Shown here in pieces: positions 23,403 to 30,989 of a DNA stretch of 64,000 nt. The DNA is from Gammaproteobacteria bacterium (GTDB lineage Bacteria > Pseudomonadota > Gammaproteobacteria > JAKDMP01): NCBI GenBank assembly GCA_027018875.1, contig JALUYA010000047.1, forward strand, positions 1-64,000, written 5' to 3'. Under the pieces are notes generated by a model. It was not told the origin of the DNA. It worked only from the letters and a program-made list of their open reading frames with translations, and did no database searches. Each line of letters opens with the position of its first letter. The stretch's first letter is position 1. Position numbers and translations under genes: made by a program.

Positions 23403-24218
23403 ATGGCCGCAACCGATTCCACTCGCAGTATCGCCCTGTTTTGTGATTTTGAAAACGTGGCGCTCGGGGTGCGGGATGCGAAATTTGCCGCCTTTGATAT
23501 CCGCAAGGTTCTGGAACGGCTGCTGCTTAAGGGGAATATAGTCGTCAAGAAGGCCTACTGCGACTGGGAACGCTACAAGGAGTTCAAACCGGCGATGCAC
23601 GAGGCAGCTTTCGAGTTGATCGAAATCCCGCATGTCCGCATGTCGGGCAAGAACTCGGCTGATATTCGTATGGTGGTCGATGCGCTGGATCTTTGCTATA
23701 CCAAGTCGCATGTCGATACGTTCGTCATCATCAGCGGCGATTCGGATTTTTCCCCGCTGGTGAGCAAGTTACGCGAAAATAATAAATTGGTAATCGGTGT
23801 CGGCGTGAAAAGCTCCAGCTCCGATCTGCTGGTTTCGAACTGTGACGAGTTCATCTTCTACGATGATTTGGTCCGGGAAGCGGACAAGTCCCGGCGGCGC
23901 AAGCGCAAGCCTGCCCCCAAGGGCAGCGGCGGCAAAAAATCTCCCTCTCAAACCGAAGATGCCAAGCGCCAGGAGGCGTTCGACCTGGTCCTGGAAACCG
24001 TGGATGATCTGTTCAAGGAACGCGGCGATGAAGACAAGGTCTGGGGCTCGATGGTCAAACAGGCGATCAAACGCAGGAAACCCGGCTTCAACGAAAGTTA
24101 CCACGGTTTCCACAGCTTCGGCGAGCTGCTCGAAGAAGCCCGCGATAATGGCCTGCTGGAGCTGCACCCGGACGAGAAGTCCGGCGGCTATATCATTCGC
24201 TCCTACCACCGCGAATAA
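23403..24218 (+). CDS. NYN/PIN-like ribonuclease-domain protein with LOTUS (OST-HTH) tail
   Basis: 271 residues. The N-terminal NYN domain has its acidic metal-site residues: IALFCDFENVALG (D), NSADIRMVVDALDL (D) and FVIISGDSDFSPLV (D). A basic, low-complexity linker (SRRRKRKPAPKGSGGKK, near 162-180) leads to a C-terminal winged-helix segment, WGSMVKQAIKRRKPGFNESYHGFHSFGELLEEA, with the layout of OST-HTH/LOTUS domains. LabA/MARF1-type proteins of this layout bind and probably cut RNA. The RNA target in bacteria is unknown. The gene stands alone. Confidence 0.87.
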   Translation: MAATDSTRSIALFCDFENVALGVRDAKFAAFDIRKVLERLLLKGNIVVKKAYCDWERYKEFKPAMHEAAFELIEIPHVRMSGKNSADIRMVVDALDLCYTKSHVDTFVIISGDSDFSPLVSKLRENNKLVIGVGVKSSSSDLLVSNCDEFIFYDDLVREADKSRRRKRKPAPKGSGGKKSPSQTEDAKRQEAFDLVLETVDDLFKERGDEDKVWGSMVKQAIKRRKPGFNESYHGFHSFGELLEEARDNGLLELHPDEKSGGYIIRSYHRE

Positions 24219-24370
24219 CCGCCCCCCGACCCGGTTCGGCACGAAAATACGGGGGTAGCGTACGGCGCCCGGCCGGCGATACCGGCAAGGCGGCCGCCGT
24301 CGAGCGCACCGGAGAGCTGCCCACTCTCGAAAAGAAAATACTGATGAATGTAGCAAGATGGTTTTCGGTT

Positions 24371-24946
24371 CTATCCGAGAAATTCCACCGTCCCCGAATC
24401 CAGGTGGTAAAAAGCGCCTTCGATCCGCAGGATCCCCTCCCGGAATTTCGGGGCAAGAATCGGTGCCGCCGCTTTTAATTGCACCACTCCGCGCTTGATA
24501 TTTTCCCTGACGGCATTGTCAACCTTGTCGCCGGGCCGATCCGCCGCTTGTTCCACCGCCGGGCGGATGGCCTTGACCAGGGATTCGATCTTCCCCGGCG
24601 CCGTACCTCCCTGCACGGCGGCAGTGACGGCGCCACAGCGTTGGTGACCCAGGACAACGATCAATTGCACCCCCAGGTATGCCACGGCGTATTCGAGGCT
24701 CCCCACGATCATGTCGTTGACCAGGTTCCCCGCAACCCGCAGGACAAACAGGTCGCCCAGCCCCTGGTCAAAAATAATTTCCGGTGCGACTCTCGAATCG
24801 GCACAGCCGAGTATGCACGCAACGGGTTCCTGGCCCTGCGCTAACTTATTTCGCCGATCGGAGAATCGATTCGGGTTGCGGGAGCGTCCTTCCACGAACC
24901 GCTGATTTCCCGATACCAAGGCTCCGATAGCCTCTTTTGCGTACAT
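24371..24946 (-). CDS. Beta-class carbonic anhydrase
   Basis: 191 residues from the ATG at 24946 (AGAGGG upstream); the open frame extends to 25087 but the extra N-terminus is not family-like. The Zn ligands and dyad are in place: ILGCADSRVAPE (Cys, Asp-Arg) and VVLGHQRCGAVTAA (His, Cys). MYAKEAIGALVSGNQRFVEG is a typical N-terminus. It interconverts CO2 and bicarbonate in the cytoplasm, as required by autotrophs and by many heterotrophs for carboxylases. No signal peptide. A 50-bp motif shared with the clpB upstream region lies just upstream (24981-25033). Confidence 0.93.
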   Translation of the reverse strand: MYAKEAIGALVSGNQRFVEGRSRNPNRFSDRRNKLAQGQEPVACILGCADSRVAPEIIFDQGLGDLFVLRVAGNLVNDMIVGSLEYAVAYLGVQLIVVLGHQRCGAVTAAVQGGTAPGKIESLVKAIRPAVEQAADRPGDKVDNAVRENIKRGVVQLKAAAPILAPKFREGILRIEGAFYHLDSGTVEFLG

Positions 24947-24980
24947 ATCCCTCTCTGTTTCAAAAGAGCTGGGAAATAGT

Positions 24981-25033
24981 ATCAGAAATATTTTGTGCAC
25001 TTCCGCCGTACTCGTCGCGATTGTCCAAGCCCG
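24981..25033. repeat. Upstream motif shared with the clpB leader, copy 1
   Basis: TCAGAAATATTTTG, then GTACTCG and CGATTG..C....GCCCG at nearly the same spacing, occur here (35 nt upstream of the carbonic anhydrase start) and at 63121-63177 (upstream of clpB). Both genes are on the minus strand, so the shared orientation is CAAAATATTTCTGA proximal to the gene. It may be a promoter or leader element, or a small dispersed repeat. Confidence 0.5.
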
Positions 25034-25186
25034 GCAGGCTCCCGGAGATTTTTTGGCGGGAAGAGTTTTATTTTCTATCGGCTGCACCTATATGATCCGC
25101 TTGAATCCGATAGTGCTTCCCGCTTCCCGGAAAATTTCCCGGGTATGGCCCCCGGTATTTCCCGTTGTGAGCTCGGTGCCCCGGGA

Positions 25187-28063
25187 TTACACCGACATCA
25201 GCCGTCGACGCTCCAACTCGCCGCAATGGGCGAGAATCCAGGCCCGCGACTGTTCACTCAGATGCATTGCGGCCCGCAAGAGGTCGCTGGCATCACGCGG
25301 CGGCGATATCGGCGCGCCGATGCGCATGCCAATGGCTCCGGGGCGCGGCAGCCAATGGTGGGCCCGGAGTATCTCCCGCGTGCCGTGCACCGCGACCGGC
25401 ACGACCTGCAAATTCGCCCGCACGGCCGCAACGAAGGCCCCAAGGTGGAAGGGCAACAGCCCCGGAGCGGCGGTGAAAGTGCCTTCGGGAAAGAACACCA
25501 ACGTGCGCCCAGCCTGCGCGGCCTGCACGATTCGTTGCGCGTCCTGCACGCTTTCCCGGATCGCAAAACGCTCGACGAACTCACAGCCCAATCGGCGCAG
25601 AAGAACGCGCGGCACCAGCCGGTTCAGCAGCTCGCGCTTGGCAACAAACCCGTAGGGTCCGGGCAATGCGGCCAGCAGCGCCACCCCATCCAGGTAGCTG
25701 GAGTGGTTGACCACCATCACGAACGGCGTGTCGCGAGGCAGGTTATCCAGTCCCCGGACCACCAGCGACATGCCGCTCAGGCGCAGGAACAGTCGTGCCG
25801 CACGCCGATTGATCCACCACGCCTGCACCGGGCGACGTGTCAGCGCGGTCGCCAACCAGACCGGGGGGGCCATCAGCAGGGCCAACGACCAAGCGTACGC
25901 CGCGTAGCCCCCCTCGCGGAAGGCGCGTAGCCGGCGTTTCAACAGCGGCCACAACGCGCCACCCACAAGCCGCACCATCTGCCAACCAAACGCGGGAGGC
26001 CGCGTGCCGACTCGCCCGGCCTCGTAGAGGTCGCGGGTCGCCGAGCGCCGCAGCTTGCCACTGGAAGTCTTGAGTACGGTGCGCGGCGGAGCCAACACAA
26101 CTTCATCCGGGGGTTCGCCGAGCAGCTCGACCGTCACCCGGGTAATCTCCCCCCGCAAGCGGGCTCGGGTCTGCGCCCGGGTTTCACGCGTTTCGGCCAG
26201 TACCACCAGTCGCTCGGTGCCGTTCCTGCGATCCAGGCAGCCGAATGCGGCGACACAGCCGCGGCGAATTCCCGCCAGCCGTCCAACTACCTCTTCGATC
26301 TCGTGGGGATAGAGGTTCCGTCCGCCCCGCTGGATGATGTCTTTGACCCGTCCGGTGAGGTAGAATTCCTCGCCGACACGGTAGGCGCGATCGCCGGAAT
26401 CCAGCCAGTCGCCGGTGAACAGCTTCCGAGTTTGCTGCGGATCACGGTAATAGCCCTGGGTCGCCGACGGCCCCTTGAACTGCAACCGCCCCTCGATCCG
26501 TTCCCCGACTTCAGCTCCCGCGGCATCGACCAGGCGTACGGAATGCCCCGGCAACACCCGGCCGCAGTTGGCGAACTGTAATGTGGCGGGCTCATCCGCC
26601 GCTGCCGGCCGCGCCCGGCCGGTGCATAAAAACGGCTGCCGCTGTATTCGGTCGATTACCGGTTCCCGCCCCGGCGGCGGCGCCAGCAGGCCGACCGAGG
26701 CCTCGGCCAGGCCATACACCGGGGTCATCGCCGTGCGGCGGAATCCATAACGGCCGAAACGGGCCTGGAACCGTTCCAGGGTTTCGGGGACGACCGCCTC
26801 GGAGCCGTTCGCCGCCAGGCGCATCGAGGACAGGTCCAGGCCGTCCAGTTCCGACTCATCGATCCGCTTGGTGCACAGCTCATAGGCGAAATTAGGAGCC
26901 GCGGTAATGGTGCCCCGGTAGTGATGAATCGCCCACAGCCACCGCGACGGGCGGGCCAGGAAGGCCAGCGGAGGCATCACCACCAGTTGCGAGCCGAAGT
27001 ACAGGCTCCCCAGCCAGGCGGCGATCAGACCCATATCGTGATACAGCGGCAGCCAGCTGACGAACACATCTTGCGAGCTGATGTGTACCCCCGCGCCGAT
27101 CGCGCGCACATTGGCCAGCAGGTTGGCATGCGTCAGGACCACTCCCTTGGGATTTCCGGTGCTGCCCGAGGTGTACTGGATAAAGGCAATATCACTTCCC
27201 CGGGCCGGTATGCGGGCTGGGAGCCCGACGGATTCGCCCAGCATCGCGGGGGTGACGATGTGGCGTAACCCCGGCACATGCGCTTCCAGCAGGTGAGCAA
27301 CGACTATCGCCTCGGGGATCGTCACCAGGATTTGCGCTTCGGCATTGGCCAAAATGCGGGCGTGCCGGCGGATATGTTCTTGCAACTGCGAGCGCCGGGC
27401 CGGCGGATAGATCGGCACCGGCACACAGCCGGCCATCAACGCTCCGAAATAGGTGTAAAAATAGTCGCTCCCGGTAGGCAACATGATCGCCACCGTCTGC
27501 CCGTGCCCCAACCCCCGGGCCTGGAGACCGACGGCAAAGCTGGCCGCGCGTTCGTGCAGGCGCCGGTAGCTGATGCGCTCGACGCGCCCATCCTGTGGAT
27601 CGTCACCATAAATCAGCTGGATTCGATCGGGGTGGCGCTCGACGTGCCAGTCCAACACCTCCAGCAATGTCGCCAGGTTTTCCGGTGGCGGCGCGATTGC
27701 CGCCGCCGTGGCCGGAGCCTCGTCCCGGGCCACGACCGGCAACGAGGGCACCTCCACCCGACCCACCCGCTGCAGCGCCTGCACCAGGTCTGTCGGCCTC
27801 TCCGCAGTTTCGAGAACACCGGGGGGCATCCGGATGGAAAACATTCGCTCCAGGCGCAACAATAACTCCACCCGCGCCAGGCTGTCGAAACCCCAGTCGC
27901 GATCCAGGCTGCTGTTGAGTGTTAATGTGCCCGCCGCCGCACCACCCGGGTGCAGATCGGCATAGGTTCGACGCACTACCGCGAGTACCGCTTCGGCGAG
28001 ATCGGCCGGGGGCGACTCTACGGATTGCGCCGATTCCCGGGACCGCTTCGGATCCGGCGTCAC
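25187..28063 (-). CDS. ACP - fatty acyl-AMP ligase (FAAL) - PlsC acyltransferase fusion
   Basis: 958 residues, GTG start with GAGGG upstream. Domain 1 (~20-95) is an acyl carrier protein with DRDWGFDSLARVELLL (Ser61 phosphopantetheine site). Domain 2 (~125-690) is an adenylating enzyme of the FAAL/long-chain acyl-CoA-synthetase group: FIQYTSGSTGNPKGVVLTH, YGLAEASVG, DWLDSGDRAY, KDIIQRGGRNLYPHEIE and LKTSSGKLRR. Domain 3 (~770-958) is a PlsC/LPLAT acyltransferase with NHSSYLD and FFPEGTFTAAPG. By logic, a fatty acid is activated as acyl-AMP, loaded onto the fused ACP and handed to a lysophosphatidate-type or other acceptor. The ACP at the N-terminus is unusual. No polyketide genes are adjacent. 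The physiological acceptor is unknown. Confidence 0.9.
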   Translation of the reverse strand: MTPDPKRSRESAQSVESPPADLAEAVLAVVRRTYADLHPGGAAAGTLTLNSSLDRDWGFDSLARVELLLRLERMFSIRMPPGVLETAERPTDLVQALQRVGRVEVPSLPVVARDEAPATAAAIAPPPENLATLLEVLDWHVERHPDRIQLIYGDDPQDGRVERISYRRLHERAASFAVGLQARGLGHGQTVAIMLPTGSDYFYTYFGALMAGCVPVPIYPPARRSQLQEHIRRHARILANAEAQILVTIPEAIVVAHLLEAHVPGLRHIVTPAMLGESVGLPARIPARGSDIAFIQYTSGSTGNPKGVVLTHANLLANVRAIGAGVHISSQDVFVSWLPLYHDMGLIAAWLGSLYFGSQLVVMPPLAFLARPSRWLWAIHHYRGTITAAPNFAYELCTKRIDESELDGLDLSSMRLAANGSEAVVPETLERFQARFGRYGFRRTAMTPVYGLAEASVGLLAPPPGREPVIDRIQRQPFLCTGRARPAAADEPATLQFANCGRVLPGHSVRLVDAAGAEVGERIEGRLQFKGPSATQGYYRDPQQTRKLFTGDWLDSGDRAYRVGEEFYLTGRVKDIIQRGGRNLYPHEIEEVVGRLAGIRRGCVAAFGCLDRRNGTERLVVLAETRETRAQTRARLRGEITRVTVELLGEPPDEVVLAPPRTVLKTSSGKLRRSATRDLYEAGRVGTRPPAFGWQMVRLVGGALWPLLKRRLRAFREGGYAAYAWSLALLMAPPVWLATALTRRPVQAWWINRRAARLFLRLSGMSLVVRGLDNLPRDTPFVMVVNHSSYLDGVALLAALPGPYGFVAKRELLNRLVPRVLLRRLGCEFVERFAIRESVQDAQRIVQAAQAGRTLVFFPEGTFTAAPGLLPFHLGAFVAAVRANLQVVPVAVHGTREILRAHHWLPRPGAIGMRIGAPISPPRDASDLLRAAMHLSEQSRAWILAHCGELERRRLMSV

Positions 28064-28311
28064 TGCGGCAGCCCTCGCAATTGAGTCATGGTAATCAATT
28101 TTAGGCGCCTGGTTCTCCTGCCAATTTGAGATAAGTCAAATGCCGGAAACCGGCAAATGCGAAAAGCATCACCCAGGATGGCGGCCCGGCGCAGCCCGAT
28201 CCCGCTATCCACGTTAAGCCGCCTCAAGGTTACGCTGCGCTTGGCTGCTCATAATCCGGGCTGTCCAGGGCAATTCAGACAACGATTTTCCTCTCCGGTA
28301 AGTTCGATCGC

Positions 28312-30222
28312 CTATGGGATATTTTTCTTTTCTATCGCAATATCGGCACGCTTTCTTAGCCAGGATAAATAACTTGCCGTCAAGGTTTGGGCGTTGATTT
28401 GCGCAATTTGTGTCTGGTAAATCTCGGCCTCCGGTTTCTTCAAGTCGTTTATCCGGCCCGGCTCTACCTTGGTCAGTTCATAGATGAGCGGGGTGCCGTT
28501 ACCCAGCTCTACCAGTCCGAACTGCGGCTTGCCTCGAGGATTCGGTGCGAGGGAGAAAACGGCGGCAACCAGCTCAGGCGGTAATTTAGCGGCCCCCCGA
28601 GATACGATTTTCGGGCCCACGAGCTTCAGCCGCAGAGATTTCATGACATTTTCAATAGGTTCGCCGGCTTCAATCTTGGTTAACGCCTGTTTCGCGGCAC
28701 GGTGGGCATTCGCGATCGTTTCCTGTCGCAACAACAGGGCGATTATTTTGGATTTCACCCGGGCCAGCGGTTTGACCCGGCTCTTGTGTACCTGGGCAAC
28801 TCGCAGAACCACGGCGTTTTGCGGTCCCATTTTCACCGGAGCGCTATTCATGCCCTGGTCTAGCACCAAGGGACTAAAGGCGGCTTTCCTGATCGCCTTG
28901 GAGCCCGCGATTCCGCTACCGGAATTGCGCGTGACCCCGGAAATGGAATGCACCTTGAGCCCCAGTTCCTTGGTTATCGGTACAAGCGATCCCGGGTGCT
29001 CATAGGCCAGGTTGGCGAGTTTATCGCCCAACTGGTAATAAAGTTTTTTTGTCTGCTCGGCACGATAGGCTGCAATCACCTTGTTTTTTACCGCGGCGAA
29101 CGGTTGCACGGATCCCGGGCGTATTCCCAGCAACCGGATCAAGCTCCAGCCACTCGCCGTCTTTACGGGTCCCGCCACCTGGCCCTTCTTAGCGATCGAG
29201 AAAAGGGCCTTCCCAAAGCCGTTATTTACCTGCCCCCGGGCGATCCACCCCATGGACCCCCCATTGCGACGGGAGATAAGATCATCCGAATATTTCCGCG
29301 CTAATTCTGCGAACCGCTTTTCGCCGGGAGTTTTCTCATGATAAATCTCCAGGATATGCTCCGCCTTTTCCCTGGCTTCGGCCCAGCCCTGGGGTGAGTC
29401 GTTCTTGGGTTTGATTAAAATCTGTGCCGCTTTTCGTGCCGCGGGAATACCGTAGAGAATTTGATTGGTCTCATAAAACGATTGCAACTCCTGCGGCGTT
29501 ATCTTGACTCTTTTTTCAAGTTCCGTTTTGTCAAGCTGCACATAATTCAGGGTTACGGTTTCCGGAAGAACAAAACTCTGTTGATGTGCTCGATAATAAG
29601 CGGAAATCATTTTCGCATCGGGAGCCGCGCCCGGGTATCGGGAAAGAGGGAATGCGCCCCACAGTGCCGTCCTCTTTTCCTTGAGCAGGGAAATCATGGA
29701 TGTAAATTCCACCGGCGTTACGAATACGGTGGCGGCGAGCCCGCCCTGCAATTGCCGGACAAGCAATTGCCGTGCGACACGCGCCTCGAACGCATCCGGA
29801 CTCAGGCCATTGGACGCAAGCACCGCTTGGTACTGCGCCAAGTTGAATTTTCCGTTGGACTGGAAGGCGGAAATTTGATCGATCTCAGCCCTAATCTCGG
29901 GTTTCAATGTCACCATGTGATCGGCTTGCGCCTGTTGCAAGAGTAAAGTTTGATTGATCAGTTGCTGCAGCACCTGCTGCTTGAGTGTTTTCTCCTGTGC
30001 GGGGGAGAGATCCCCGTCGGGGGATGCTTGCTGGTAGGCCTGCCGATAAGCATCCTGAAAGACATTCGGCATGATTTTCTCGCCATTGACCTTGGCGACG
30101 TAGTTGGCTATCACCAAGCTGCTGAATTGGCCGACACCAAAGAAAACAAAGGGAATGGAAACGAGTATCACAAAGGCCCAGGCAATCAGGCCCTTGGTAT
30201 GTTTACGAAAAACAGCCAGCAT
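28312..30222 (-). CDS. ppiD: PpiD-type periplasmic folding chaperone / peptidyl-prolyl isomerase
   Basis: 636 residues. A short cytoplasmic start (MLAVFRKHTKGL), one N-terminal transmembrane helix (13-35), a SurA_N-like chaperone region, then a parvulin rotamase domain around 250-355 (ARKAAQILIKPKN ... GGSMGWIARGQVNNGFGKALF) and a second, degenerate half. The architecture equals PpiD, the inner-membrane-anchored chaperone at the Sec translocon exit. The position downstream of lon and hupB on the same strand is the conserved gammaproteobacterial order, here interrupted by two tRNA genes and a terminator. AGGAG lies 11 nt before the ATG. Confidence 0.93.
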   Translation of the reverse strand: MLAVFRKHTKGLIAWAFVILVSIPFVFFGVGQFSSLVIANYVAKVNGEKIMPNVFQDAYRQAYQQASPDGDLSPAQEKTLKQQVLQQLINQTLLLQQAQADHMVTLKPEIRAEIDQISAFQSNGKFNLAQYQAVLASNGLSPDAFEARVARQLLVRQLQGGLAATVFVTPVEFTSMISLLKEKRTALWGAFPLSRYPGAAPDAKMISAYYRAHQQSFVLPETVTLNYVQLDKTELEKRVKITPQELQSFYETNQILYGIPAARKAAQILIKPKNDSPQGWAEAREKAEHILEIYHEKTPGEKRFAELARKYSDDLISRRNGGSMGWIARGQVNNGFGKALFSIAKKGQVAGPVKTASGWSLIRLLGIRPGSVQPFAAVKNKVIAAYRAEQTKKLYYQLGDKLANLAYEHPGSLVPITKELGLKVHSISGVTRNSGSGIAGSKAIRKAAFSPLVLDQGMNSAPVKMGPQNAVVLRVAQVHKSRVKPLARVKSKIIALLLRQETIANAHRAAKQALTKIEAGEPIENVMKSLRLKLVGPKIVSRGAAKLPPELVAAVFSLAPNPRGKPQFGLVELGNGTPLIYELTKVEPGRINDLKKPEAEIYQTQIAQINAQTLTASYLSWLRKRADIAIEKKNIP

Positions 30223-30362
30223 ACAGTCCAGAACTCCTGTTGAACGGTTCGGGCGCCGGGGGTGACATCCGCACCTTGCGGATGGCGTCGCCTTGCAAAA
30301 ACCATTGGTTCATGCCGGAATTTTCGGGCGCCAAATCCCGAGCGTATTTACAGTTAATCGAC

Positions 30363-30393
30363 ATAAAACCAAAGAGGGTGCCACGGCACCCTC
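30363..30393 (-). terminator. Rho-independent terminator after hupB-tRNA-Val-tRNA-Asp
   Basis: On the minus strand GAGGGTGC-CGTG-GCACCCTC is followed by TTTGGTTTTAT. The 8-bp perfect stem with a 4-nt loop and a T-rich tail lies 9 nt after tRNA-Asp. Confidence 0.85.
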
Positions 30394-30401
30394 AACAGCT
30401 A

Positions 30402-30478
30402 TGGCGGAGTGGACGGGACTCGAACCCGCGACCCCCGGCGTGACAGGCCGGTATTCTAACCAACTGAACTACCACTCC
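30402..30478 (-). tRNA. tRNA-Asp (GTC)
   Basis: 77 nt including an encoded CCA. The minus strand reads GGAGTGGTAGTTCAGTTGG at the 5' end, the anticodon loop CCTGTCACG (GTC) and the T-arm GGTTCGAGTCC, and ends GTCCACTCCGCCA. The acceptor stem pairs fully. Confidence 0.97.
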
Positions 30479-30488
30479 GTTTTTTTCG

Positions 30489-30563
30489 TGGTGGGTGCTG
30501 AGGGATTTGAACCCCCGACCCTCGCCTTGTAAGGGCGATGCTCTTCCACTGAGCTAAGCACCC
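30489..30563 (-). tRNA. tRNA-Val (TAC)
   Basis: 75 nt including CCA. The minus strand begins GGGTGCTTAGCTCAG, with anticodon loop CCTTACAAG (TAC) and T-arm GGTTCAAATCC, and ends CAGCACCCACCA. It lies 15 nt after the hupB stop and 10 nt before tRNA-Asp, so the three are probably co-transcribed. Confidence 0.97.
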
Positions 30564-30578
30564 TCGCCTTACTGGCAG

Positions 30579-30851
30579 TTAGTTTACGGCATCTTTAAGT
30601 GCCTTGCCGGCCTTGAAGGCAGGTGCCTTGCTGGCCGGAATCTGTAAAGTCGCCCCGGTCTGGGGGTTTCTCCCGGAACGGGCGGCTCTATCTCGAACCC
30701 GAAAAGTTCCAAAACCTGCCAAAGTGACCTGATCGCCTCCTGCAAGCGCCCGGGTAATTCCATCGAAAGTGGCTTCCACAGCGCGCCCCGATTCCGCCTT
30801 GGACAGGCCCGTATCCTCAGCAACCCTATCAATCAACTCTGCTTTATTCAT
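30579..30851 (-). CDS. hupB: DNA-binding protein HU (beta type)
   Basis: 90 residues from the ATG at 30851 (GGAG 10 nt upstream); an ATG at 30860 is too close to the ribosome-binding site. [20 protein letters not shown], the [21 protein letters not shown] beta-arm with the DNA-intercalating RNPQTG tip, and the C-terminal [16 protein letters not shown] are classic HU. It is a nucleoid-associated homo- or heterodimer. The location directly 3' of lon on the same strand is the expected one for hupB. Confidence 0.96.
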   Translation of the reverse strand: MNKAELIDRVAEDTGLSKAESGRAVEATFDGITRALAGGDQVTLAGFGTFRVRDRAARSGRNPQTGATLQIPASKAPAFKAGKALKDAVN

Positions 30852-30989
30852 GTGCAACATTCTCCGGTTATGTGAATCAAATCAATAAGCCAATCCTGCG
30901 ATTGCGCCTCATTACCCTTTGACCGCCTCGAATATCGAGCAACGCCCCTTGTTTTATACCAGCGACAAGGAAACCCTGTCAAATCTTTA

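Noticed and set aside
25267-27965. Many plus-strand open frames opposite the ACP-FAAL-PlsC gene
   Set aside because: They are Arg/Pro/Ala-rich shadows of a GC-rich gene with clear domains on the minus strand.
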